Of a DNA stretch of 64,000 nucleotides, positions 45,301 to 59,806 are shown in pieces. The stretch is from the NCBI RefSeq assembly GCF_026151205.1, contig NC_087073.1:14525837-14589836 (forward strand), written 5' to 3'. The DNA is from Bolinopsis microptera (taxonomy: Eukaryota; Ctenophora; Tentaculata; Lobata; Bolinopsidae). The position numbers and the translations under genes are program-made. Positions within the stretch are counted from its first letter, which is position 1; every line of letters starts with the position of its first letter. A model generated the notes under the pieces. The model searched no databases. It saw only the letters and a program-made list of their open reading frames with translations, and was not told where the DNA came from.

Positions 45301-46070
45301 TTCTAAGAATCTGATATTTCATTGCATGCTTTAGTTAGGAGTCTTCTTTCTCGGAGTATGTAGCTGATATCTTAAAACATAGATATCTGCTACAGACTCC
45401 GAGAGTCTTGAAGCTCTGTTACCACCACCCCTGGTGCAATTCCGTCGGGTTAAAGACGGAGAGACAGGAACTCTCAGGGAAGGTCATGGCCTGCTACGTG
45501 CAACTCGTAGTCGTATGTAGTGTTCCTGGTAGGTGTTACTTATAAATCTGGTTAACGGGATCTTCAAACAGTTGATACACAGTTGTCTAGGTACTGTCAT
45601 GTCTAAGCGGAAACTTGTCTCTGGCCCTCACCTATGGGTTTATATCTCAAACCACACAGTGTCCATGTCCTGCTCCTGAATATTTCCATATTTTTGAACT
45701 GCAGTCCATTAATATTGCTAAAAGTAAAAGTGATTTCAACTACTATACCTTTAAACCTGTAACGTCACTGTAGACCGCTCCTATATCCTTGCTTCCAGTT
45801 TCCGATCCAGAACTAAATCCTGGCTTATACTAAACGTGGTCAGTGGTAGCCTGTGAGGGTGTAGACCGCTCCTCTATTGTTTTATGTTTATCTATATCGG
45901 TATTTTGATTGTCCGATCCAAAACTAAATCCTGGGTTTCCAAGAGACGTGGTAGCCTGTAAGCGTGTAGACCGCTCTTCTATCTTTGTTTTGAGTGTCCG
46001 ATCTAAAACCAAAACCTGGGGTCGGTTACATGAAACGTGGGAGCCTGTGAGGGCGTTAGTTTCCTGCGAA
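44350..46070 (+). repeat. ~110-bp repeat family (AGCCTGTGAGCGTGTAGACC)
   Basis: ACGTGGTAGCCTGTGAGCGT followed by GTAGACCGCTCCTCT, then CCGATCCAAAACCAAAACCTG, recurs at about 44353-44475 and in three to four tandem units at 45765-46070. Frames reading VACERVDRSS cross the units in register. The copy near 44470-44530 ends in a consensus donor (AAATATAAG|gtaagc), so it may once have been coding. Confidence 0.75.
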
Positions 46071-46661
46071 AGGAGTTATTTGCTCATACTTGTGCATTGT
46101 GGAAAGAGCATGGTTATGCTCTAAGGCTAGTAGAGGTTATTAAATCCTTTCCTTTGTTGTAAAGATGGCTAGTCTCTTTCTTCACCTACGCATATATGAT
46201 ATAAGATCGCGCGCGTTCCGCGCATTTTGTTCAATTTAAAGTCAATATTGTAAACAAATAAGTATAATTCGTATAACTTTGATTAACGTTTTGGTTACGA
46301 ATATTTTACTGCCGATCATTAAAACTTTGACTGTATTGTTATTTAGACAATTTCTGATCATTTCGTGTAAATATGCCCAAATACTTTTACTTAGTTAAAA
46401 TGTTATGATCAAAACAAAATGGAAGACTTTTACTTGTTTTAAAATGCACTTAACTCTATTTACAGTTAAGCTAGAAATTTCAAAATTGCTAGATAATGAT
46501 ATTTAAACCATAAATTGTATGTTGTATTAAAAATCATACTAAAAGGATTGTTCTGGAATTTATGAAAAGCATTTAAAGAGTGCTCATAATATATATCTTG
46601 TCAAAACGCGCGAAAACGCGCGAAAATACTTAGTTTGCAATTTGCGCTTTTGCAGCCACTG

Positions 46662-46815
46662 TGGGAACCTAGGGAGGGGTAGACCACCGCTCACCTTCGT
46701 CGATAACCTAATGAGTGACACTGGACCCAGGAACACTGGGGAGATTAAGGAGCTTATGGCGGACAGAAAGCTTTGGAGACACATCATCGAGACTCGGACT
46801 CTGAAGCCGCCTTAA
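46662..46815 (+). mobile_element. RTE/CR1-like LINE C-terminus, 3' of the hAT-like insertion
   Basis: It resumes the LINE interrupted at 41351: WEP, one surplus G in a GGGG run, then GRPPLTFVDNLMSDTGPRNT, GEIKELMADRKLWRHIIET, RTLKPP and a TAA stop. The ending matches that of the palindrome LINE at 8960-9140. Confidence 0.8.
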
Positions 46816-47126
46816 GTCAAGTAATTTAAGTCATGTGCTTTGACAAGTGCCCTTGACCTTCGTCATAGCCTCCTTCCATGACAGGAGAACACATTTGCCA
46901 CATTTGCCACATTTCCACTTTGTGCATTCATATGGATTATATCTCGATGAACGAGACATCCTGTTTGCTATCGTGATAACATACTATCAATATAAACACA
47001 CTTATATACTATGTAAACTATCTATTAAGTTAAGACATGAGAACAACACGTAGGTAAGACTCAGTGGGAAATAATTCACATTCAATACAATTAATGAAAT
47101 GGCTAGAATTTTGTTTAAATTTTGTT

Positions 47127-47195
47127 TAAAAAACCCAAAAAACCCAATCCCAGTATTACCTTTTCTTGGGTAGGAGTTGGGTTTTTTTGGGTTAC

Positions 47196-47231
<36 letters not shown>
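47127..47231. mobile_element. short foldback element with poly-C end, copy B
   Basis: It shares the core CCCAATCCCAGTATTACC and GGGTAGGAGTTGGG with the 38427 element in the same orientation, but the homopolymer (about 25 C after TTACAC) sits at its right end, while in copy A a G run sits at the left. The outer A/C-rich and T/G-rich arms pair. Confidence 0.65.
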
Positions 47232-49521
<2,290 letters not shown>

Positions 49522-49784
49522 CCTCTCAGACGTTACTTCGTGGACAAGAACTCTCTTTTTAACGAGTTAGAGCGCCCAATTAAGGGCCCCACGTGGTCCC
49601 CGCGTGACATGTTGTGCGCAGGTAGCGCTATTAGCGCGCGTCATACCCACACACGTGCCCAACATCAGAGAGCTGTGATGCAAATCTTCGGACCTTCCCC
49701 TCATATTATGCGTTACATGTCAACAATTTGAAACGCTGTAACTGACAATACTCTAATAATATGCGAGTGTTTGATGTTCACACT

Positions 49785-49934
<150 letters not shown>

Positions 49935-50637
49935 ACAATGTTACGCAGAGCCTGAGTGCACTCCTGTCATGTGTTAAGAGTGTTTGTACAGTTAGTACGT
50001 CGTCTGCAGAGAGAGAGAGAGAGAGTGAGGAATGATCTGTATACTTTTGAATAAAACTATTTTTATATAATATATAAATATATATACTAATACCTCACGG
50101 GACACCTCATGTGATTTGTTGCTGTGATAAAATCTCAATGAAAAGCTTATTAAAACTTTACCGGACGATTGAGAATGGAGTAAAAATGAGCGTTAAACGT
50201 TTAGAGAATGTTTGTAGGCATTACTAAGAAAAGTAAATGTGTTTTCTTATTACATTATTAAGATAGCGTTCTCTTAGTAGAGGGTTATACGGTATGAACC
50301 TGGTATCGAGAAAATGAAGGTTGAGCATGTCAACATGTTTTTTATGTACGAACAAGTTATATATATAACTATAAGTTTTTACTTTTGACAAAGAATATGA
50401 AGTCCTATATTTACAATACATATGTGACGTACAAAATATCGGACACGTGTAATATGAAATGTACAAGTTATAATACGTGTGTGTATAAGTGGAAGAAGAT
50501 ACTATCACATAAAGTATATATAATAGTCTCTCATTTTAAAGAAGATGATATCTCATAGTAGTATCATTACAAAATGGAAGTAAATAATATCTCATAAAAA
50601 AGATAGTATCTATCTTAAAAAGTAGATAGTATCCTAC

Positions 50638-53600
50638 CATAGCGGGTTCGGAATTGTACGAAGAGACGCCGGGCGTGTAGCCTCCTTTATTCTTCATAGC
50701 TACTTCTAACGTGTCTATCTTCGTTGTCACTTCATTAGATCCAAGATGACTCGTGTGCTGAAATAAAGAGCATTTACGTTATTAACTGAGGTGTGCTGAA
50801 CTTGGCTATGATAACAAGTTTAGCCTTGCCAGCAAATTTGTTTACATTAGCGCTAGCTAAATAGAAATGAAGTATGGGCTGCGTTATACTGTCATGATTT
50901 AGACTGAATTTTGGGGTGAGTTTAAATAAGTAAATATTTTCAAATTTAACTTTTTTCAAAGCTATACAGGTCAGTTTATCGAATATCGGTCACTGACAAC
51001 TTCTTGCTGACATATATTTTAGAAACGGTTGGTAACCAGTCAGATTCAAGTCTATCACCTAGGTAACCCCCGGTGCAGGAGAAACAGCTCATTAACGTGA
51101 ACTTGTTTCAGTGATATAAAATAACTATACTTTTAACTTATAACCCCGCATGTTGAATGTTAATGTCATCAACAACTGAACCACCATTACTAACCAATCA
51201 GCGAGAAACCAAAATACATGTGATACACCCAATTATACACGATAACCATACTTTTCAATACATTCTTCATTTTTAAAACAATTCTACATTTCGTCACATG
51301 AGAGATGGATCTGAACACATCAGTTTTCTAAAGCTTATTGAATCAGCAGGTAGTTTGTTCATATCATGACACGCGATATACAGAAATAAATCATTAGTTT
51401 TCAGTTCCACTCAATGACAAGGGTAAAACAATGAATACCGAGCAGTAAATCTAAAAAATACCTCCCGAGATTTTGTGCCTACAATAGGCCTCTAATATCA
51501 CTTATAACTAGATTTTCTAGAACATTCTCAACGTCATTTACAGGCTACGAGGACTAATTTTACACTCCTGGAGATATTTTAACGGTCTCTACTTTCAGGC
51601 TTCTATTGGGCCACAGTTTTTTTTTCACGGTATCAAATTCGGTGATGCGCAAGTCACGCGAAATGGTGATTTACCAATACTGTAGCTGTCATCACCTGAT
51701 TTAATATCCTACACCCCTGATAAGGTGGTACTAGGAGTTCTGTTACCCTTGCTAATGAGGTAATTTGCATCACCATTAATACTTTATCGTTAAAATAATG
51801 AGTATTAAAGAATTCATTACTGTTAAGGGGGGTGAAGCTGTATATGAGCTGAGTAGGTAAACAAACATGTTAAAATGACGTTATCATCTCTTCTAGCTTC
51901 CTTCTCTGGACCAGTTGTAAGTTTGCCAAACAAACAACTAACTACCTAGAATAGAGCACCAAAACTAGAGTTATAGAGTGCAGCACCAGCTTTGTTATTT
52001 GTACTTTGTAAAAGGGGAAGGTGTTGCACAATCTCCATTTAACCACCCGTGAAACAATTAGGAAGGCAGTGGAGTTCGCCCACAGCTTTCATGTCCTAAA
52101 TTGGGAATATTTTAAGCTGGAGCACAAGGTGAACTACATGACTTTAGATTTAAGTGTTTTATGTGCCAGCTCACATAATCTCAGCCACACATTCATTTTT
52201 AAATGAAACGATTCACGGCTATATAACAGGGGATCTTGGATCACGTGATGCCCATTATATATATGGTTTATCTTGGAGATCACTACTTTGCGATATATAA
52301 GATGATCTGGTGGCAGCAGTAGGTATAATTCGAGGAAATAGCCCACAACCCAGCGAGTAAGTATTCTAAACCAGCCACTAACCTACCATGAGTTGAACGT
52401 GTTACTGACGTGGCTAAGCAGCTCTGACAAACCCACCTCCTCCCGGCCTCCCCGTCACAAGATCTCCTGGTTTGCTGGCTGGCGGGGGTTTCAGACACTG
52501 CGTCAAACTTTCTCCCAATAAAACATCTCCAAATTAGGAACCAATTTACAGCTACTCACTAGCTAATAAAATCGCTAGCTACTCACTATGTTATGACCAA
52601 AATAACTCAACCAAAACAATAAAAACATGTACAGCTGGGAATGAACCTCGTGATACCGTGTTGTAACAGTCATATTATCATATTATTATCCATACAGAAT
52701 ATAGATTTATAATAATATTATCTACCCCAGATCTTGTGTGGTTTTACATGCATAATAATATAACTATTGAGTATTAACATGTGTGGCTGTGTTAGGCGTG
52801 TATAATGGTGGTGATGATGTAGCTGTGAGGTTAACTGCTGTTAAAAACAACTCACAGCCCGCCTGTGTAGTTGCTGTAATTAACTGAGAATTACAAACAG
52901 TTGGTGAGTGTGTAGACATTACCCGGCTAAATTCTCATTTTGCTAATTTGTGGTTTCGTAAACTAGATGTGAGTACACAACAGGTAAATTAGTTCCGTGT
53001 CCCAGCTATATTCTATATCGCAATATTTTAAATTATAAAACAGGCTTACTATACCCAGTGCACGACCACAAATAATTATAGAAATTACTTATACAAATTT
53101 AGAAGCTTATATTCCTCATATAATAAAATGAGTGGTATTTTGGAATGAAGAAAGGCGGGTATAATTGCGCTGCGACAGCTAATCATGCAATTAGCTCACT
53201 ATCCGAAGCAGTGTGTGTGTGTACTGTGTGTGTATTATTGCACCGAACACGTACTTACCCATACTTCCGCTCAAAAGGGAGGCTGTACTAGGTTGTACTG
53301 TGAACTGTTATTATTAATGAGTTATAACGACTATATTGTATTAATGTTCAGTATATAACTGATGTTATATTCTCTCTCTTACCGAGCTCCTGTGTGATTG
53401 TTGTACACACAGGAACTGATGAAGAAGGCAGGTAACAGTTACTGGTGATTGTATATTATCGTATTAGTGGAGAAAAAGCGGCATGCTCCCCGGCTAGTTA
53501 GCTGTGTGTTAGCCGGGCATGTTCAGACCTGCTCTAAAGCTAACAAATTAGTCCGAACATCCTCCAGTAGGTGTTGTGTACACATCACCTCACTCTGTGG

Positions 53601-56600
53601 TGAAATAATTGGCAGGGCGACTTAATTAGACGTACAGCAGAGATAATTGGGAGATAATTGGTGTTTTCTCACTTAATGATCTGTGGGCTCGTAATATCGG
53701 TAAAATACAACAGATCACGTTTCGTGGTGAGAAATGGCAGGCTTGTGTCGGTGAAAGCTGTAATGGCGAAAAATACCGTCCATCATTACTAATTTACAGA
53801 TTAAGTCGGTTCTCTTTTGCAGCAATACCGCAAGCTCGGTCTATTAGCACGGTTTACATTATGCTTACACCACTTTGCAGAAAGATAAGAAAATGCAGGC
53901 CCCAAACCCATTAGCAGATACTATCTCACCCACCATGTACCATTATCAGTAATTAGATATACTTACTCTCCAGATCACTTCACTAATAAGGGTGAGACCT
54001 GGGCGACAGTTTGGAAGAGTGTTGGAAATGTTTCCACGTGATTTAAAGACACGCCTCACAAATCTTCAGGGAAAAGCCTCGACTAAACATGCGGTTCATA
54101 GTTAAAAGAGGCGACCCTTACAGAGGAGAAACAATTCCTATTAATTAATTTCCTGTGCACTCCGATATAATAACACCCTGGCACTAAAGGGCGACTATAT
54201 TATAACAGCTTCTATACCCAACTATAATGTATTGGCTTGACGCACTTGAGAGGGTATTTAAACATACCTACAGCTGTGTGTGACGTACCCTCCTCCCCGG
54301 CAATCTACATCGCTCATTGTACCTCGCTCGTAGTGCACCTTACAGACCTTCTAAAGGGACCACACCTCTTTAGAGTGTTATAGTACAGTGTGTGAGCGGG
54401 TTTGTAGCGGGGTGTGAGCGGTTCTGAATATTTGGAGACATTCCAAGTCTTGTTGTCCGGGCGTTCTCTACAAACAGGAAACATGAACCAAGAGATTTGG
54501 ACAGGTGTCTTGGAGAAGATGAGGTCATCTCTCCTGCCGCTTCTCCTTCTGAGTCGTACCGAGTTTTATGTACTTATGTCTTGTATATTTTACAATCATG
54601 TTATGTAGTCTGCGATATATCAAGTGTATACGTCGCGTTAACACCAAATTTACAGACTGAGCGGGTAATTTTATGTCTTTCACGTAAAATACATGTGATC
54701 TTGTTTTACGTTCATATGAATACCGTACGGGTATAAAATCATTTCATTTTCAACAGACACTTTTGTTACATTTAGAGTGCATTTGACACAGTCATAAGCA
54801 AGTGCGTTATGCTTCAGGAATGTTATACAGATTACAGCGCTGAACATTCCTTTTACCCGCTGATAAACTCCAATTTTCAGTGAACACCACTGCGGAACAC
54901 TCACAGCTCACCCATTATAGGTCTAGTGAACTGGGCGAATAGAGCGAGACTAACATACCAATACAATGTACAGAGAATGACCCTATCAGCCAGGAATTTC
55001 ACGAATGACACAGAATGAATGTACCGTACCGGACACACGCTGTTAGAACTACTAAATCTAGATCAACTCTAACTGTGTGTACATAGGTTTCACTGTGAGT
55101 CGGGCGCTTTCACCTCAAATTTAAAAGATACCATTGTACATGGAGTGTGGATCATTACGTGTAAGGGTGAGGAATTATCGGAATGTAGAGCATGTGAGCT
55201 CATGATGTGATTAGGGTCCCACCGCCACTATGATATCACTGTTTAACATTATGCTTAATTATCTCGGTAATACACGTTCGGATTACTACAACTTTAACTT
55301 ATTTTTAATTACCTGAAAGTTTGTTGGCTGCCCGATGTCGATTTTCCTGATACGTCTCTGAAAAAGAAAATTAGGGTATTTAATTTTTATAAATAATTTA
55401 TATGAATAGAATTACACATGACATCATGGTATCATTAGAGGAATATATTTTATAAAAGTGCATATCATATCGATGTGAGCTATTAAATGCGGAGGCTAGG
55501 GATGCGAAATAGCGGCAAATGATTAGTGTGAGGCTTTACATCTAAGATTTTTGTTATTTACTAAGCAGAAATATAATTGAAATTAATAAGAACAGAGTTG
55601 CCTTTATCATTCAGGAAGAGATCTTAAATATATGCATAGTTTGCGGCGGTCAAAAGGCTTTAAACCTTAAAATAAGGATGTAACAAGCAATTTTTACTGA
55701 TAGGTGCCATACAAAAAGAATTTAAACAAGACCGTTCCTGTTGAAAGATTATTTTTACATATTTTGAGATAACCAAGAAAGCCGAACATGGCTTTCCCCG
55801 ACTCGTCTTAAGGTCGTCTTCACTTCGTTTCATGGATGTCAATAAGAATAAGTTTGCACAGCACCATATAAAGAGATTGAGTTATTATCATTAACAGGCC
55901 CCTTTCTATACAGCTGACTGCTTTCTAACGAAGTCAAGTGTTACATAAGAAGGAACATTGCAGGATCAAGAGGAGGGAGCTCACTAACAATGGATGTTAG
56001 AACCGGGGTATATAATCTCACAGAACTACCCACTAATTATTCGAGGTGAGCCCACGATGTAAATTATGACTGTGACAACAGTTCACCGAATATTCGTAAT
56101 GTCAGTACAATAGACCAGTGCAACAGTGTGTGTGTGCTGTTTACAGTATAATGCTGGTCTGGGTAATCGAACTGCTATTGTCTGCTCAAAGTCTGTTATC
56201 AAACAGACCAATGTGACGAAGTTAACAGGCTGACACCTTAACAATGTGACTAGTGCTACTGCTGTGTACAGGAGAGTAGACATATCATGATATATAATAT
56301 ATATCATATATTATATATGTTACGTCTTATGATATAATATTGGTAACATTCCCTCGTCTGTGCACTAATCATGGCTCTTGCAAGACGAGTATTTGTCGAG
56401 CTCTATTTTTGACAGCAACTAAATGGTGGAACTTGCCAAGCAAGCACAATTGCTGTGCTTACCAGTCTCAACAAGCTCCATGTTAATAGTTATCCGTGAA
56501 CTGACATACGGCTATTAACATGACATGGAAACTGATACAGAGACAGTTGCAGTGGTCTTATTAACTTATTAAGATCTTTTCAACACGTCACCAAGAAACT

Positions 56601-58312
56601 TATACAAGAAAAGCCGCCACAAAGTATGACCTTATTAGGTCATGTTCTGTTAAAGATAAAGTTTCCCCCAATTTGGGTTGACATACAGGAATTAGGGTAC
56701 CAACTGTGTAATTCTTTCGTGTACAGGCCTACTGCACACAGCCTAAAAGTTCCCACATAACCAGTGCTGTAAATTGTACTCTGATTAGGCCACTAAATAA
56801 GTACGCTGTACCCTTTTGGATTTTCAAACTCATTAAATTCAAGGAAACTAGATTACCAGTGTATTAGATCCTCTATCTGATTCCGTGCGCGTGGTATCCA
56901 CTCCTTTCTGACAGAGAATGCTGTAAATCTTTATTACTTCCAGTTTCAGTTCCCTGTTTTCTTTAGCCAGCTCTTTAACTTGGCCAGTAAGGTTATCGAA
57001 TCTGTCCTCCAAACTAGGACAGTGTAATCCTCCGGACACCACTTCAGGGACAGTTGCTGGTATTCTGGAGCCAGCAGATGAGGCTCGTTTAAAGGGTTGT
57101 TTGCAGGAGGAGCAGCAGGTGTTACAGGGTGGTGGTTCGGTAGGAACAGGGTCGGAGAAAGGATTAGAACGTGGTTTATAAGTATTGTCAGGAGCAATGT
57201 CAGGAGCAATGTCAGAAGCAATGTCAGGAGCATTGTCAGGAGCAATGTCAGAAGCAATGTCAGGAGCATTGTCAGGAGCAATATCAGGAGCATCGTCAAG
57301 AGCATTGTCAGGAGCAATGTCAGGAGCAATGACAGGAGCAATGTCGGGAGCCTTCTCAAAGGAAGGTTCTACGGGAGGTGTACTAACTGGGACAGCAGGA
57401 GAGAGTTTAGAGGACTGTTGCTCGGAGGGGGAGGTTTGAGGCACGTTGGAGACATGTTGGATGGGAGAAGAAATAGTTAGCTTTGAAACTGACCCGGAAT
57501 CTGATGCACTGGATGATCGGAATCTCATTGTAACTCGAAATATGACACACTCAGTCGCTACTCATTGGAGGAACAAATCAAAAGTAACACTCGATGTTAA
57601 ACCAAAAAAGGATGTGCAGAATATTATCATTACCGTATTATCATGAGAACACTGCGTGAGCAAGATAGAATTACACTTCCCATATCTTATGAATATATGA
57701 ATCCACGAATGTAACAACTGTTGAAAGTTGATACACACATTGGACCTACTCAGTTAAAGTTTTAGAGTAATACGAGATACTTTTCTAATGAAGTTCAAAG
57801 CCGTAATCTCTTTGTAGCGAGCGAACGGCAGTTGAGTCACTTTTTAAAGACATTTTGTAAAAAAAAGAAGGAATCGCAATTTTAATGTTATTAATGTTCT
57901 AAATGTGATAAGGACAGTACAACTTGTAATTAGATAGCAGAATTAACTTCAGCAAAATCGTGTAGACCATGCAAAAAGAAAAGCGAGAGGATTATAGCTT
58001 TAATGAACATTCAAACACACCACACATGACATGCTCAGCTGTAATTAATAGCTTTACCTACCATAAATTATTTGATTTTCAACCAAATGTCAATTTTTAG
58101 AACTTATTGAAAGCCCTATCTAAAATTCCACAATCATTTTCAAAAATTCGAAATCGGAAGTTTTTGATCCACAAAAGTCTGGTAGCGTTCAAAATCTTTA
58201 CTCTGTAAAGTTTTAAAATAAAGTTATTTTGAAAACAAGTGTATTACATCATCTTTACCTTAGATTTGGGAGTCTTTTTCTTGAAGGGGTTTCTTAACTT
58301 TATTTGAAACAT
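50638..58312 (-). CDS. CDC42SE: CDC42 small effector (CDC42SE/SPEC) homologue, CRIB motif; terminal exon not found
   Basis: Three phase-0 exons: 58312-58259 (MFQIKLRNPFKKKTPKSK, donor AAG|gtaaag), 55357-55313 (RRIRKIDIGQPTNFQ, acceptor tttttcag, donor CAG|gtaatt) and 50757-50638 (HTSHLGSNEV...KNKGGYTPGVSS, acceptor tatttcag, donor ATG|gtagga). Joined exons 2-3 give the CRIB signature I-x-x-P-x-x-F-x-H-x-x-H-L-G, which binds GTP-loaded CDC42. The RRIR lead-in and the KGGY tail match the CDC42SE family (about 80 residues), which acts at the plasma membrane on actin and cell shape. So far 73 codons are accounted for, and a short last exon is missing. Exon 1 is less certain: it is basic but lacks the twin cysteines that are lipid-modified in vertebrate members. 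Intron 1 (about 2.9 kb) contains the 56848-57528 ORF on the same strand. Confidence 0.8.
50990..55312. other. CDC42SE intron 2, no firmly identified gene
   Basis: Mostly non-coding. There is a promoter-like stretch with a TATTTAAA box at 54254 followed by an open plus-strand frame at 54430-54570 (see findings), and a coding-like minus-strand frame at 52370-52530 ending at CATG|gtaggt that I do not recognise. Confidence 0.35.
56848..57528 (-). CDS. hypothetical protein, Ala/Pro/Asp repeats plus coiled coil
   Basis: One uninterrupted 226-codon frame. The N-terminal third is Ser/Pro-rich. Residues about 58-115 are tandem APDIAPDN/APDIASDI repeats (12-bp DNA period, 57177-57345), and a Cys cluster CNTCCSSCKQPF follows. 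The last 50 residues are a heptad-like coiled coil (LEDRFDNLTGQVKELAKENR and onward). I do not recognise the family. It lies in CDC42SE intron 1 on the same strand. The frame stops two codons after a potential donor (ACACTG|gtaatc) whose phase (0) matches CDC42SE exon 2, so it could be an alternative first exon. The layout, Pro-rich then coiled coil, resembles the unit in LRRC40 intron 1. It could also be a retroelement-derived ORF. Confidence 0.5.
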   Translation of the reverse strand: MRFRSSSASDSGSVSKLTISSPIQHVSNVPQTSPSEQQSSKLSPAVPVSTPPVEPSFEKAPDIAPVIAPDIAPDNALDDAPDIAPDNAPDIASDIAPDNAPDIASDIAPDIAPDNTYKPRSNPFSDPVPTEPPPCNTCCSSCKQPFKRASSAGSRIPATVPEVVSGGLHCPSLEDRFDNLTGQVKELAKENRELKLEVIKIYSILCQKGVDTTRTESDRGSNTLVI

Positions 58313-59806
58313 TTTTTTTTCTCAATTCATAGCATGCCTTCACTAAACAAATCACAGATTAGCACAAAAAACAAGTAATTTGAGACTTAACGACAGATTA
58401 ATGAAGAGTAAAGACACTGCCAAAACAGAACTTTGGATAAGAGTAAAACATTATTCAAACGAAATTATTCAAATTAAATATCTTTAAACTACTCAATACT
58501 CATGCAGTACAATCCAAATAAGTATTTCAATCCAGGAAGATAATACTAGGTAAATTGGCTGCAGATCTGCAGTAAAACGTGTGATTTCAAACATTAGTGA
58601 AGCAGCTCGGCTCACATTATAACAGTCTTTATTTAATAAGATAGAAAAGTCTCAGGGCTCTTAAATGTTAACAGATTGTTTTTAAGATCAATGATAAGCC
58701 ATCAGACTATCTGTCACTAAAACACAACCACTCCAGCAATATGCTCAACGATAAGCAAGTTTAGTTCCAGCTCCTTGGACACAGGCACAACAAGTAATGA
58801 AATTGGAATATTAATGCAAATAGGGCATTTTAAATGAATGCATTGCTTAGATTATGATGATTTATTGCTAATAAATCGATTCAGTAATTACTTAAATTTC
58901 GAATAAATTATTGCTAATCGATTGAAGCGAAGGATGATTAAGATCTGAAATATACCTGTGATTTTATCACAAGAGAATTAAAAATGATCGAATTGAATTA
59001 GCAATTATATCAATATTCAATATGATACTACTTCAGAATCGTTATTATTTCTCAAAATTAGTATGAAACAAGTTCGGTTTTTACATAATAAGTATTAATT
59101 AATACTTATTTTGTTACTTCAGAATTTTCAAACCACATCAGATGATGTGTTAACAGTACTTACAGGGGGTTCTGCGACTGAAGATGTGACACACGATCGA
59201 AACAACATATTGTAAAACGAGGAAAATTCACTTCTCATTCTTCAGTGCACGATTTCTAGAGACATGCAACCTGTAACTAATTGGATGATTAGTCTAATGT
59301 TAAATACAAACTCAGTTTGTCAATCGTGACATACAAAGACTGTAAGCGGTGAAAGTCAAACCCTCAGGTAAAACTGTGATGGGTAAAACTGTCAAACAAC
59401 TGCATGGTGTTAGTCCAAACCGGACCATATGACATATTTTCCACCAAGTGTTGAGACGATGGTTTGGAAATGTATATGGTGGTTAGTTTCGTCAGGCAAG
59501 GGTGACATATACCTGACGTAAGTTAATGGTTGGTCTTAATGATATCAAATAGTACAATTACTGTCAGACATTTTAGAAATGTCAATCATGTGAAGGACCT
59601 ATAAGAATATACTTGACAGCCAAGTCCGAAAATACCAAAATTTAAAAATGTATATTCACATACTATGGAGCTAGTTGCCATATTCTTGTGTAATGTATTA
59701 TTTATTTTAAACTAGTAAGTCCTACAACTTATATAACAATATTTCTATAATATTATGTTAGATCAAACAAAATTTGATTTCCTTATATCCTGATGTTTAA
59801 CACTAA
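58313..59806. other. no gene seen
   Basis: AT-rich sequence upstream of the putative CDC42SE exon 1. A perfect palindromic word (AAGTATTAATTAATACTT, 59090-59107) is the only structure noticed. Confidence 0.4.

Larger units (their letters stand above)
41352..46661. mobile_element. 5.3-kb hAT-like DNA transposon inserted into a LINE, with 8-bp target duplication
   Basis: The left end is (A)CAGTGGCTGCGCTGCAAC and the right end is the inverse, GCGCTTTTGCAGCCACTG. TGGGAACC flanks it on both sides (41344-41351, 46662-46669). CAGTGGC-type termini and an 8-bp duplication are hallmarks of hAT elements. Removing the insert would bring the two parts of the same LINE C-terminus together at the WEP codons. 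I see no transposase domain inside. The interior holds a LINE-like scrap (42120-42375), a tRNA-like segment (44059) and direct repeats (44189-46080), so this is a decayed or non-autonomous copy carrying nested inserts. Confidence 0.75.

Noticed and set aside
52283-52498. Minus-strand exon ending at CATG|gtaggt
   Set aside because: The donor is good and one frame (GRKFDAVSETPASQQ) looks coding-like, but no acceptor, partner exon or homologue could be identified.
57097-57480. Plus-strand repeat frames (NVRSNVRSI, MSGAMSGAM)
   Set aside because: Shadows of the APDIAPDN repeat region of the minus-strand ORF, produced by the 12-bp DNA period.
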